From positions 338,339 through 402,338 of the forward strand of contig NZ_LMSP01000023.1 of assembly GCF_001429545.1 (NCBI RefSeq): a DNA stretch of 64,000 nucleotides, read 5' to 3'. The translations under genes were made by a program, and so were the position numbers. Numbering within the stretch: the first letter of the stretch is position 1; each line of letters starts with the position of its first letter. Below the pieces are notes generated by a model. The model searched no databases, was not told where the DNA came from, and worked only from the letters and a program-made list of their open reading frames with translations. Source of the DNA: Paenibacillus sp. Soil787. Lineage in GTDB: Bacteria; Bacillota; Bacilli; Paenibacillales; NBRC-103111. Positions 8,301-14,998 of the stretch are shown piece after piece.

Positions 8301-8345
8301 AGCGCACAGAAGACATACTGCATGACAGTATGTCTTCTGTGCGCT
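8301..8345. promoter_or_regulatory. Perfect 20-bp inverted repeat in a divergent intergenic region
   Basis: AGCGCACAGAAGACATACTG (8301-8320) is repeated perfectly in inverse orientation at 8326-8345 around the loop CATGA. No T-run follows on either strand and both flanking genes start away from it, so it is not an ordinary terminator. Function unknown. Confidence 0.7.
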
Positions 8346-8430
8346 GATTCTAACAATGGGTAAAGTTAGCCGTGACAATCTATGATTCATAACATAAAGT
8401 ATTCCATCTGAAGATGGAGGTGTTGAATCC

Positions 8431-8784
8431 TTGGCAATGATAAAATATTCAACCGGTCCCTTAAATAATCTTGCTTTCAGCAACAGAATTGTTTCGAAAA
8501 ATATTATTATTAATGCCGCTCATCGTGGTCGAGACGATCAGGAAAAAGTTCACGTCAAAGTATTTGCCTTAAATGGAAGACGGCGATTGATTGCTTCTCT
8601 CTCCTTTGTAGTCGGTCCGTTGTCTTCTGCGATTAAAATCATTGATGTTTCCAAGGCGAAAGCGTACGAGGTGCAATTTTCGTCGAACGATAGGGATATA
8701 CTGTTTGCTGTATTCGGTATCAGCCCTAAAAACAAGTATGTTGCAGCACATCGCGTCGTTCATTCGGAGCTGACACGTATTTAA
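8431..8784 (+). CDS. Unknown protein, 117 residues
   Basis: I do not recognise the family. The TTG at 8431 has GGAGGTG 8 nt upstream and is preferred; an ATG two codons later is too far from that site. The sequence is soluble in appearance, mixed alpha/beta, with a basic middle (HRGRDDQEKVHVKVFALNGRRRL split around residues 31-52) and a C-terminal FAVFGISPKNKYVAAHRVVH. No signal peptide or membrane helix. A strong bidirectional terminator follows. Pattern of alternating hydrophobics suggests a small beta-rich domain; no function is assigned. Confidence 0.65.
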   Translation: MAMIKYSTGPLNNLAFSNRIVSKNIIINAAHRGRDDQEKVHVKVFALNGRRRLIASLSFVVGPLSSAIKIIDVSKAKAYEVQFSSNDRDILFAVFGISPKNKYVAAHRVVHSELTRI

Positions 8785-8808
8785 GATTTAGAGTCCAATC
8801 ACTTTGAT

Positions 8809-8848
8809 ATGAGAAGACCCCGACACTTGATGTGCCGGGGTCTTCTCA
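8809..8848. terminator. Bidirectional terminator between convergent genes
   Basis: A long stem (ATGAGAAGACCCCG-CAC pairing with GTG-CGGGGTCTTCTCAT) lies between the convergent unknown gene and the sugar isomerase gene. Confidence 0.75.
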
Positions 8849-8874
8849 TGGAAGCGATTCTTCTGACTTCTCTA

Positions 8875-9705
8875 CTACCGCGCAGCTCCGCCAAGAATAA
8901 TATCCAAGTGCCGAGAAGTGTCATACACCGTCTGCAGCGGAGTTTCTGCATAAAGACCTACTTCAGCCGTTACCGTATCGGCATACCCGATGTCCTCTAG
9001 TGCTGTGCGGACCGCCGTCCAATTGACATCTCCTGCAAGCAGCGGGACAAAGCCGTTGCCATTGCCTACGCTTGGTCGGTAATCCTTCACATGTACTTTG
9101 AATATACGTGAACCAAGAATTTTGATCCACTGCTGCGGGTAACCGTTATGCAAAATATTGCCTACATCAAAATAAACCCCAAGAAAAGAAGATTGAAGAT
9201 CGTCGACATAAGCACGCATTTCAAGCGGCGAAAGCAAAAATTTGTTCCACACGTTTTCGATGCCAATGCGAACGCGACGTCTTTCTGCTTCTTTCACCAA
9301 CAGAGCTAGTTCCGCACGGCTGCGGTCATAGCACTCATCATACGGAGTCATCTCGTTGACGGCTCCAGGTACGACAAGCACCGTATCGATGCCTAGCAGC
9401 TCCGCTAGCTCCAGCTGTTTCTCGACAACGCGACGTCCCTGCTCACGTACAGTCGCGTCCGCGGAAGATAGCGGGGATTGCCACAGCAAAGAGGTAGACA
9501 AGCTTCGAAGCTGAATACCGTGCTCTTTTGCCAAGCGACCAATCGCCTCTGCCTCCGACGCCGTCGTTTCCATGGTCAAACCAACGCCGCCTAATGGATT
9601 AACATTCAGCTCAACCGCGTCATAATCGGCCTCACGGCTAATCGAGAATAACTGCTGAAGCGGCAGCCCTTCGGGGAAGCACCATTGATTTACTCCTTTT
9701 AACAT
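8875..9705 (-). CDS. Sugar phosphate isomerase/epimerase (AP endonuclease 2-like TIM barrel)
   Basis: A 276-residue TIM-barrel protein of the xylose isomerase-like family. Visible family elements are YDAVELNVNPLGG near residue 30, RVRIGIENVWNKF (metal-ligand Glu) near 140, YFDVGNILHNGYP (Asp and His ligands) near 178, KVHVKDYRP near 205 and the late TAEVGL Glu near 250. It lies 45 bp after a Gfo/Idh/MocA oxidoreductase gene, an arrangement typical of inositol or uncommon-sugar catabolism. The substrate cannot be told from sequence. Confidence 0.9.
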   Translation of the reverse strand: MLKGVNQWCFPEGLPLQQLFSISREADYDAVELNVNPLGGVGLTMETTASEAEAIGRLAKEHGIQLRSLSTSLLWQSPLSSADATVREQGRRVVEKQLELAELLGIDTVLVVPGAVNEMTPYDECYDRSRAELALLVKEAERRRVRIGIENVWNKFLLSPLEMRAYVDDLQSSFLGVYFDVGNILHNGYPQQWIKILGSRIFKVHVKDYRPSVGNGNGFVPLLAGDVNWTAVRTALEDIGYADTVTAEVGLYAETPLQTVYDTSRHLDIILGGAAR

Positions 9706-9750
9706 GCCTAAACCTCCTTCGTGTATTTCAAAATAAAAACATTCGTATGC

Positions 9751-10728
9751 TTATGCCGAAGTGATCGTTATCGTTTGCTTCGCAATCGCCGAATCATTCG
9801 CTGCCAATGTAACCTCAAGTGTCGCTGCCGCTTCGCTATAATCACCGAGCACTAGCTCTTGCCGTCCTGTTTTCACAGCTGCGACAAACGCCCGATTCTG
9901 CTCAAGGTAAAAATCCATCTCCGACGTCAAAGTTATGTCTTGCGTGTCATCCACTATCCGAACCGTCATACCGCTTATTGATACGTAGAAGTCATGCCCG
10001 AAAAACTCCACATCCCCGCGTCCAATTTGACGGGACAAGACCGTATTGCTGATCGTGCCTAGGGCCCCGCTGCGGAGGCCGAAGGATACGATACCCACAT
10101 CATACACCGTTGCCTCTGGATAATTTCGATGGATATGCCGCTGCTCGTAGTTCGCTTGGACGTAGTCAAACTCACCAACCAAATAACGAATTAAGTCCAC
10201 TTGATGCGTCGATTGCTCAACAAGTTGACCGCCCGAAAGATTCATAAGCCTCCACCAACCTACTTCTGGCATGCCGCCAATTCGGTACGCGAGCACCATA
10301 TCTACTTGCTTATCAGCCAAGTACGTCTTTGCCTTCTGTACAGTGTCCAGATAGCGCAGGCAATAGCCTGACGAATGAATGATGCCAGATTCACGAATGA
10401 TCTGTTCTTTACGACGCACTTCCTCCATATGCAAGCCGGTAGGTTTCTCCGATAACAGATGAATGCCTCGAGCGGCAGCCGCTTCTTCAATCCCTTCCCT
10501 AGCAAAAGGCGGCGTGCATATATAAAGCGCATCGATTACCCCAGCATCCAACATTTGTTCCAAAGTTTCGTACGTCTTTGCGCCGAAAGTTTCAGCTATC
10601 TCCCTCGCACGATCTGCGTTCATGTCGCATACGGCCGTAATCACTGCGTCATCGATTTGCTGCAATGTTTTCATGTGGTACTCCGCCATGCCGCCTACAC
10701 CGATAAATCCAACTCTTACTTTTTCCAT
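9751..10728 (-). CDS. Gfo/Idh/MocA family oxidoreductase
   Basis: A 325-residue NAD(P)-dependent sugar dehydrogenase. The N-terminal Rossmann fold starts VRVGFIGVGGMAEYH with the GxGxxA-type nucleotide loop; the conserved EKP motif appears in LLSEKPTG near residue 94; the C-terminal alpha/beta substrate domain contains GGQLVEQSTHQVDLIRYL (about 165-182), whose His is the usual catalytic residue. It sits between an AraC regulator and a sugar isomerase on the same strand, so these three probably form one sugar-use operon. Confidence 0.92.
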   Translation of the reverse strand: MEKVRVGFIGVGGMAEYHMKTLQQIDDAVITAVCDMNADRAREIAETFGAKTYETLEQMLDAGVIDALYICTPPFAREGIEEAAAARGIHLLSEKPTGLHMEEVRRKEQIIRESGIIHSSGYCLRYLDTVQKAKTYLADKQVDMVLAYRIGGMPEVGWWRLMNLSGGQLVEQSTHQVDLIRYLVGEFDYVQANYEQRHIHRNYPEATVYDVGIVSFGLRSGALGTISNTVLSRQIGRGDVEFFGHDFYVSISGMTVRIVDDTQDITLTSEMDFYLEQNRAFVAAVKTGRQELVLGDYSEAAATLEVTLAANDSAIAKQTITITSA

Positions 10729-10746
10729 CTGTCGTACCCTCCCTAA

Positions 10747-10791
10747 GTGTTTACGTTTACTCCATTAGCATATCGGATCAGAAAGCGCTTG
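10747..10791 (-). promoter_or_regulatory. Possible operator(s) upstream of the sugar operon
   Basis: Two features precede the oxidoreductase start: a tandem hexamer GTTTACGTTTAC at about 10749-10760, and at about 10777-10791 the symmetric AAAGCGCTT core which read leftward (TACAAGCGCTTTCT) is a partial match to a CcpA cre site. Both are short and degenerate, so this is a suggestion only. Confidence 0.25.
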
Positions 10792-10830
10792 TATTTAGGG
10801 AAACCGAACAGCAATTTACGCAAAACGAAG

Positions 10831-11658
10831 CTAGTCCAGCACCGAACCGTGCTGCAACCGTTGACTTTTTCGCCAAACGGTAGGCGGGTGTCCTTCTTGC
10901 TCCTTAAACCATTGTGAAAAGGAATGCAGCCTGAAAAAGCCTACCTGTTCGGCGATTTCACGTATATCCTTATCTGTTGAGCTAAGCAGCCATTTTGCCT
11001 CCTGCAAACGGCATTGCTGCTGATATTGCTTTGGGCTAACGCCGTACATTTGTTCAAAAACGCGGCGAAAAGCAGCCTCCGTAAAACCGGCCATCTCAGC
11101 CAAATCAGAAATGTGAACCGAATCCTGCACATTTTCACGGATGTAATCAGCCGCTTTCGTCACCGTCATCCCCTGCAAATCCTGCTGCGAGTGTTCAAGC
11201 AAAAAAAGCAGCAGCACTTCCATCCATGCCGAATAATTAGCTTGTTTTTCCTTTAAGAACGACGCTTTCATCCGCAGCCACTCCCGGAACAATCGCTCGA
11301 ATCGCTCTTTATCCAATCGGGATAAAGCAAGGAAGAAAGGTGAGCTATCTGCACCTCCGTCGCCAGTAAATCCGCTGCCTCCGAGCTTTGCGACCAGCTC
11401 CATCGTACGTGCCGTTACGCCCTGCAGCAAAATAACCCCAAACCTCACATTCGTCACGGCTTCAAACCTGTGTGACAAGTCTGACGGGATAATAACGATA
11501 TGGCCCGCTTCCATCCAGCTTCGCCTCGACCACTCGAACAAGCACCGTCCTTCCAACACGATACTGATTTCAACAGCCGAATGACGGTGAAATCCATCAT
11601 CATAAAAATCGGCATCATGTGTGCCGATAAAACTTCGTATATCCAGCTCATCTTGCAT
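10831..11658 (-). CDS. AraC family regulator with cupin sensor domain
   Basis: A 275-residue regulator. Residues 1-120 form a cupin-like effector domain (HRHSAVEISIVLEGRC, then GHIVIIPSDLSHRFE). Residues about 165-265 are the double helix-turn-helix: VTKAADYIRENVQDS, then SDLAEMAGFTEAAFRRVF, and RLQEAKWLLSSTDKDIREIA followed by VGFFRLHSFSQWFKE. It lies about 100 bp upstream of the oxidoreductase on the same strand, and probably activates that operon in response to the substrate sugar. The ATG at 11658 follows a GGAGGTGGTGCAAGATAA context. Confidence 0.9.
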   Translation of the reverse strand: MQDELDIRSFIGTHDADFYDDGFHRHSAVEISIVLEGRCLFEWSRRSWMEAGHIVIIPSDLSHRFEAVTNVRFGVILLQGVTARTMELVAKLGGSGFTGDGGADSSPFFLALSRLDKERFERLFREWLRMKASFLKEKQANYSAWMEVLLLFLLEHSQQDLQGMTVTKAADYIRENVQDSVHISDLAEMAGFTEAAFRRVFEQMYGVSPKQYQQQCRLQEAKWLLSSTDKDIREIAEQVGFFRLHSFSQWFKEQEGHPPTVWRKSQRLQHGSVLD

Positions 11659-12050
11659 TTATCTTGCACCACCTCCAGAGCGGACCGGACGCTCATTTAC
11701 ATATTCTTTCTTTTTAATTTCAAGAAAATAAAAGCATTTCCTTTAATTTGACGGCAATCAAACATGTTTTCCGATTGGCACCGGAATGGATCATCGTTTT
11801 CTTTCCACTCTACACGAATGGGAACGTCGATGCGCTATTTTTCTAATAAGTGGTTATAAAGCTATCGTTGCGGAACGTCGAATCGCTAATTCCCCCTTGA
11901 GCGCCGAATTTTAGCCAGAAATGGTTACATAGCGCACCCACGTTCCCCCTAATGCTCAAAAAGGCAGTTTTTTCGACGAATAGCGCATCGTCGTTCCCAT
12001 TGGCGTATGCAACAGTAGGCTTTACCATCATAAAAATAGTTACGCGGTCC
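11659..12050. repeat. Gene-free stretch with large imperfect palindromes
   Basis: No gene seen. A block beginning GGGAACGTCGATGCGCTATT at 11820 is mirrored by AGCGCACCCACGTTCCCCC ending about 11950, making a ~130-bp imperfect palindrome; GCGGAACGTCGAATCGCTAAT lies in the middle (11870-11890). A further inverted copy, GAATAGCGCATCGTCGTTCCC, ends at about 11999. These repeats lead directly into the long dispersed repeat at 12051. Confidence 0.6.
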
Positions 12051-12603
12051 AAGGATAAACAACTCCGTCGTCCTTCTGGGACGAGCGCGTTTGTCAAGGT
12101 AGTTGCGAATCAATGTATAAAACTTATACTTTCTTTATCTGCTGAAAAAGCCTGCATAAGTGCAGTCTTTTCAATCGAGTCCGACGATTAGGAAGGAATT
12201 CCTGCAAATATACAGTATTATTGCAGCATTTCTGCCTGTACCTCAGAAGTAGCTGCGAAAAAGTGTATTTTTGCAGAGATTTTATTTACCGAGTTAAATA
12301 AGAGGTAAAAAGGATGTATACATGCAGCCATTTTACAAAAGCTGATTTGCGCTTCGTTGAAGATCGTATCGCACGACGTTTTTGACTGCTGCCCCTGTGA
12401 CAGCGGAAAAACCACCCCTTCGTACAGAGCGACTGTAGCGTTCGAACGGCAGTTCGGTGATTGATGCCTAAATGAGTCACTACATCAATGAACGCAGCGG
12501 ACGAGCGAGTCTGCATAGGCGGACCCAATCGAGATAAGCGAACAGTTCCCCTCTCCGACAAGCCGCTCGAAGCAGTCTTTATCTGGTCTCCTAATCGACT
12601 TTA
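12051..12603. repeat. Long dispersed repeat, copy A (~553 bp)
   Basis: This block aligns over its whole length, by eye roughly 85-90 percent identical, with 54525-55083, same orientation. It starts with the hairpin AAGGATAAAC...GTCGTCCTT, then the AAGTATAA/TTATACTT-like element, a series of TGCAG palindromes, and ends GCAGTCTTTAT...CTAATCGACTTT. Frames differ between copies and open stretches are not conserved as protein, so it is probably non-coding. No transposase or target duplication is evident. Confidence 0.85.
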
Positions 12604-12632
12604 TGGCAACCGAATAACGGCGCTGACGTCCG

Positions 12633-12724
12633 TAAGCTCGGAATCATCGCTCTAACGGCATCCAGGTCCGTTAAACGTCTATTTCGGATTGGTTTCTTTT
12701 GCTGTGTGCGTGAATTGGTCCGTC
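12633..12724. repeat. Dispersed inverted-repeat unit, left copy
   Basis: Contains TAACGGCAT-CCAGG-TCCGTTA (12652-12671), itself palindromic, then CGTCTATTTC-GGATTGG and TGAATTGGTCCGTC. The reverse complement of this block recurs at 14703-14770, so related copies flank the 12.7-14.7 kb segment in inverse orientation. Confidence 0.65.
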
Positions 12725-12727
12725 GAA

Positions 12728-12760
12728 GAAAAAAAAGCAGCACCTCTAGGGATGCCGCTT
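12728..12760 (-). terminator. Terminator after CD3324-family gene
   Basis: On the minus strand AGCGGCA - loop - TGCTGCT (one G-U pair) is followed by a run of T, immediately downstream of the CD3324 stop. Confidence 0.7.
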
Positions 12761-13048
12761 CTACGCTTTATTAGTTGTTAATTCGCGTGTTTTCACGATG
12801 ATTTTACGGATGCTGTCTTCCGATAAATGAAAGACTTTGATTAGTTCCATCACGGTGGAACCCGTTTGGTACAACCGGAAAATTTCTCGATTTCTACGCT
12901 CAATGATAATGCGTGTTCCGTTATTTTCTCCCCATCCAGCGCGCTTCTGCTCTTTCTTAGGGATATATACAATTTCACCTTGGATATACTCTTGTAATTG
13001 TTTTAATAGGTTAGGGGGAAGAACGTCTTTCCCGTTCTTGTAACTCAT
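12761..13048 (-). CDS. CD3324 family protein (Mor-like HTH regulator)
   Basis: A 95-residue protein starting MSYKNGKDVLPPNLL at ATG 13048, which has GAGGAGG 9 nt upstream. Typical family features are the N-terminal KNGKDVLPP, YIPKKEQKRAGWGENNGTR near residue 30-48 and a C-terminal helix-turn-helix LIKVFHLSEDSIRKIIVKT resembling the DNA-binding end of Mor/C middle-operon activators. It is inferred to bind DNA; targets are unknown. A 34-residue ORF overlaps its start in another frame, and two micro-ORFs with their own expression signals lie just upstream on the same strand, suggesting a compact regulatory locus. Confidence 0.85.
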   Translation of the reverse strand: MSYKNGKDVLPPNLLKQLQEYIQGEIVYIPKKEQKRAGWGENNGTRIIIERRNREIFRLYQTGSTVMELIKVFHLSEDSIRKIIVKTRELTTNKA

Positions 13049-13115
13049 GGATGAAAACCTCCTCAAATTGTCGAGCAAAGTTAAACTTTGTCTGATTTGC
13101 AGAGAGTATCTTCAT
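13011..13115 (-). CDS. Possible 34-residue ORF overlapping the CD3324 start
   Basis: ATG at 13115 is preceded by AGGAGG with a 10-nt spacer and reads MKILSANQTKFNFARQFEEV and onward for 34 residues, ending 38 bp inside the CD3324 gene in a different frame. The ribosome binding site of the CD3324 gene lies inside it, so translational coupling is plausible. The peptide is amphipathic and charged with no signal sequence. I do not recognise it; it could also be a chance ORF. Confidence 0.4.
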   Translation of the reverse strand: MKILSANQTKFNFARQFEEVFIHELQERERRSSP

Positions 13116-13152
13116 CGCCCCATAACCTCCTACCATTCTCAAAAAATGGAAT

Positions 13153-13176
13153 AAAAAAAACACGATCATAATCGTG
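13153..13176 (-). terminator. Terminator after 19-residue micro-ORF
   Basis: On the minus strand CACGAT-TATG-ATCGTG is followed by eight T. This is a textbook intrinsic terminator or attenuator ahead of the CD3324 gene. Confidence 0.8.
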
Positions 13177-13237
13177 CCTGCCGGTTGTATGCAATTATAC
13201 ACTTCAGGTGAACGGTTATTCCACGAATGATATTCAG

Positions 13238-13297
13238 TTAGGAGACGAGTACCTCTGCGGCGGCCGCAACATTCATCGCTACTGTCATTGTGTTCAT
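13238..13297 (-). CDS. Micro-ORF, 19 residues (MNTMTVAMNVAAAAEVLVS)
   Basis: The ATG at 13297 has AAAGGAG 9 nt upstream and the frame closes after 19 codons. A near-consensus promoter (TAGACA - 17 nt - TATAAT) lies about 110-140 bp upstream and an intrinsic terminator 60 bp downstream, so a short dedicated transcript is predicted. The 3' part, GCAGAGGTACTCGTCTCCTAA, resembles the end of a second micro-ORF at 13486-13521, hinting at paralogy. Without Cys, signal peptide or basic charge it matches no peptide class I know. It may be a signalling peptide, a leader peptide or part of a regulatory RNA. Confidence 0.45.
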   Translation of the reverse strand: MNTMTVAMNVAAAAEVLVS

Positions 13298-13383
13298 TAA
13301 AAAGCACTCCTTTCACCTTATAGTTGTATTTTGGGATTTGGGTTGGAGAGCAAAGTCTCTCCTAAATATTGGTGTTCACTACG

Positions 13384-13433
13384 TGTTCACATTCTCATTA
13401 TATGTAAAAAGCATCTCGCTGTCTACTCGCTTA
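13384..13433 (-). promoter_or_regulatory. Strong sigma-A-type promoter for the micro-ORF transcript
   Basis: On the minus strand TAGACA is followed by 17 nt and a perfect TATAAT (about 13395-13423). Just downstream the leader holds the direct repeat GTGAACAC-GTA-GTGAACAC. Confidence 0.6.
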
Positions 13434-13442
13434 GTAAAAATT

Positions 13443-13500
13443 ATGCGGGGGCCTAGCGACCCCCGTTTGGAACGATGGTCTCTGCTTACGCAGAGACCAC
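13443..13500 (-). terminator. Tandem hairpins ending the second micro-ORF
   Basis: TGGTCTCTGC-GTAA-GCAGAGACCA has the micro-ORF stop codon in its loop. It is followed by CGGGGG - 8 nt - CCCCCG and then CATAATTTTT, a likely intrinsic terminator on the minus strand. Confidence 0.65.
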
Positions 13501-13521
13501 CTCTGCATTTGTTGTAATCAC
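13486..13521 (-). CDS. Micro-ORF, 11 residues (VITTNAEVVSA)
   Basis: GTG at 13521 has AAAGGAGTG about 8 nt upstream and opens an 11-codon frame whose end (GCAGAGGT...GTCTC...TAA) resembles the 19-residue micro-ORF 200 bp further along. The stop codon lies in the loop of a 10-bp hairpin, so translation and hairpin formation would compete. A 14-bp perfect palindrome, TAGCCGGCCGGCTA, lies at 13547-13560 just upstream. Coding status is uncertain. Confidence 0.35.
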   Translation of the reverse strand: MITTNAEVVSA

Positions 13522-13719
13522 CTTGATCACTCCTTTCCGAAGGAATTAGCCGGCCGGCTACCTCTATATTTACTCATATTTCCAGCTTGTTCTCAAGTGA
13601 AAGAATGGTTATATTCGTTTTCTCCTAGTTATAACATTCTTGTAGCGAGTCTATTTCATGCATAATTATTTTTTCCTGACAAAAACTACCCCATAATAAC
13701 TGGTAAAGGGGTTTTATTT

Positions 13720-14691
13720 ATGACGCTTCAAAAGAAAACGCAATGGCAGTTTGTTTTAACCACTCTTTGTATCACTATGATCTTCATGGGTGAAGGTTGT
13801 ACAAATAAACAAACTCAAAACATCGGTGCGCCTACGACTACCCCTGCCCCTGCCCCTGCCCAAGCCGGCCAGAGTGCCAGCATGTTTGTATCGAACAATT
13901 CGACATTTTCCAATGTTAAGGTTTACAGTGAAACAAACGGACTAGTCTGGGTACCGCTGGAGGAAACCTCTGCATCGATAGATTTTGATTTGCACTACGT
14001 GGGCGACAGTTTCACAATGGGTGCCACGGACCCCGTTTATTCCGTTAAAATGAATCAAACTCAAGCTTTTGTAGGCGATAAACCCATCGAACTTCCGCAG
14101 GCTCCGAGATTATTCGATCACAAACCTTATATGACAACACAGGCGTTATCAACTTTGATGGGTACCCCAGTAAATTGGAACGCTCAAAATTCGCAGGTTG
14201 TCTTTAATCCGATCAATCAAAATGCGTTGTCCGAACAACAAAGTGCATCTGTACAGCAGCACGGAAATTCAACAAAACAATTACAGAGCCTATCCGTGAG
14301 TAATGTAGATAAAAGTAACTTAATAAGCTATGCCCAGAACTTTTTAGGAACGCCGTACGTATTTTCATCGGGACCCTACGATAGTACGCATACGTTTGAC
14401 TGTTCTTCCTTCGTCCAGTATGTGTATTCCCATTTCGGCGTTGATCTGCCAAGATCTTCACAATCTCAAGCGCAAGTAGGACAAACCGTAGACATCAATA
14501 ACTTGCAAACCGGTGACCTGATGTTCTTTTACACACCTGGGCGGTTTGCCAACAATCGCATTGTAGGCCATGTGGGGATATATGCGGGTAATGGGCGATT
14601 CATTAATACGTACGGGGAACCCGGTGTTACGTTTACTGATTTTAATACGTATTGGAGAGATCGCTATTTGTTTGCAAAACGTGTTGCTTAG
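13720..14691 (+). CDS. NlpC/P60 peptidoglycan endopeptidase, probable lipoprotein
   Basis: A 323-residue exported protein. A basic start and hydrophobic helix (about 10-23) end at Cys27 in a non-ideal lipobox GEGC. After a Pro/Ala-rich linker, about residues 70-165 resemble the copper amine oxidase N-terminal-like stalk domain (VPLEETSASIDF, then a late VVFNP). The NlpC/P60 domain (about 205-323) has the catalytic Cys in DCSSFVQYVY, His in VGHVGIYAG and a later polar residue. It should cleave cell-wall stem peptides. An ACCCC/GGGGT hairpin overlaps the ribosome binding site, which could limit translation. The coding strand is more A+T-rich than neighbours. Confidence 0.9.
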   Translation: MTLQKKTQWQFVLTTLCITMIFMGEGCTNKQTQNIGAPTTTPAPAPAQAGQSASMFVSNNSTFSNVKVYSETNGLVWVPLEETSASIDFDLHYVGDSFTMGATDPVYSVKMNQTQAFVGDKPIELPQAPRLFDHKPYMTTQALSTLMGTPVNWNAQNSQVVFNPINQNALSEQQSASVQQHGNSTKQLQSLSVSNVDKSNLISYAQNFLGTPYVFSSGPYDSTHTFDCSSFVQYVYSHFGVDLPRSSQSQAQVGQTVDINNLQTGDLMFFYTPGRFANNRIVGHVGIYAGNGRFINTYGEPGVTFTDFNTYWRDRYLFAKRVA

Positions 14692-14921
14692 CGAAAAAAA
14701 CTACGACAGACCAATTAACGCACATAGCTAATGAAACCAACCGGAAATAGACGTTTAACGGACCTGGGGAGGCTGTCTATTCACCGTACAATGAATAGAC
14801 AATCTCCTACATGCCGTTAACTGCCTATTTGGAGTGATGATCCTGAGCTGAGAAAGATGAATCTGAAGTTGATTTTCGCACCCATTTCCTTACTTAACAG
14901 TATGTTAATTGGTCAGTCTTA
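14692..14921. repeat. Dispersed inverted-repeat unit, right copy
   Basis: No gene. The block 14705-14918 has inverted ends (GACAGACCAATTAAC and, inverse, GACTGACCAATTAAC), an inner palindrome TGTCTATTCA - 8 nt - TGAATAGACA at about 14767-14794, and a segment (AATAGACGTTTAACGGACC, 14746-14764) that is the inverse of 12661-12680. It looks like a ~215-bp palindromic, MITE-like element. Confidence 0.6.
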
Positions 14922-14978
14922 GAAAAAAAGAAGCAGGCAGTTACTTAAACTCGCAGAAAGTTAAGTAATTGCCTGCTT
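14922..14978 (-). terminator. Terminator after minimal kinase-fold gene
   Basis: On the minus strand AGCAGGCA-TTACTTAA pairs with its inverse across a 12-nt loop and is followed by TTCTTTTTTT. Confidence 0.8.
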
Positions 14979-14998
14979 GATTCTTTTATGGGTATGGA

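Noticed and set aside
10777..10791. CcpA cre site
   Set aside because: Only a partial match, with mismatches at conserved flanking positions, so it is listed only as a weak operator candidate.
12286..12561. Minus-strand open stretch with INHRTAVRTLQSLC, also present at 54712-54954
   Set aside because: It occurs in both copies of the dispersed repeat, but the copies drift out of frame and there is no start signal, so it is repeat DNA rather than a gene.
13011..13316. Extended 101-residue frame covering the micro-ORF region
   Set aside because: The upstream part lacks a start signal and would read through the terminator at 13153; only the 34-residue 3' part is plausible.
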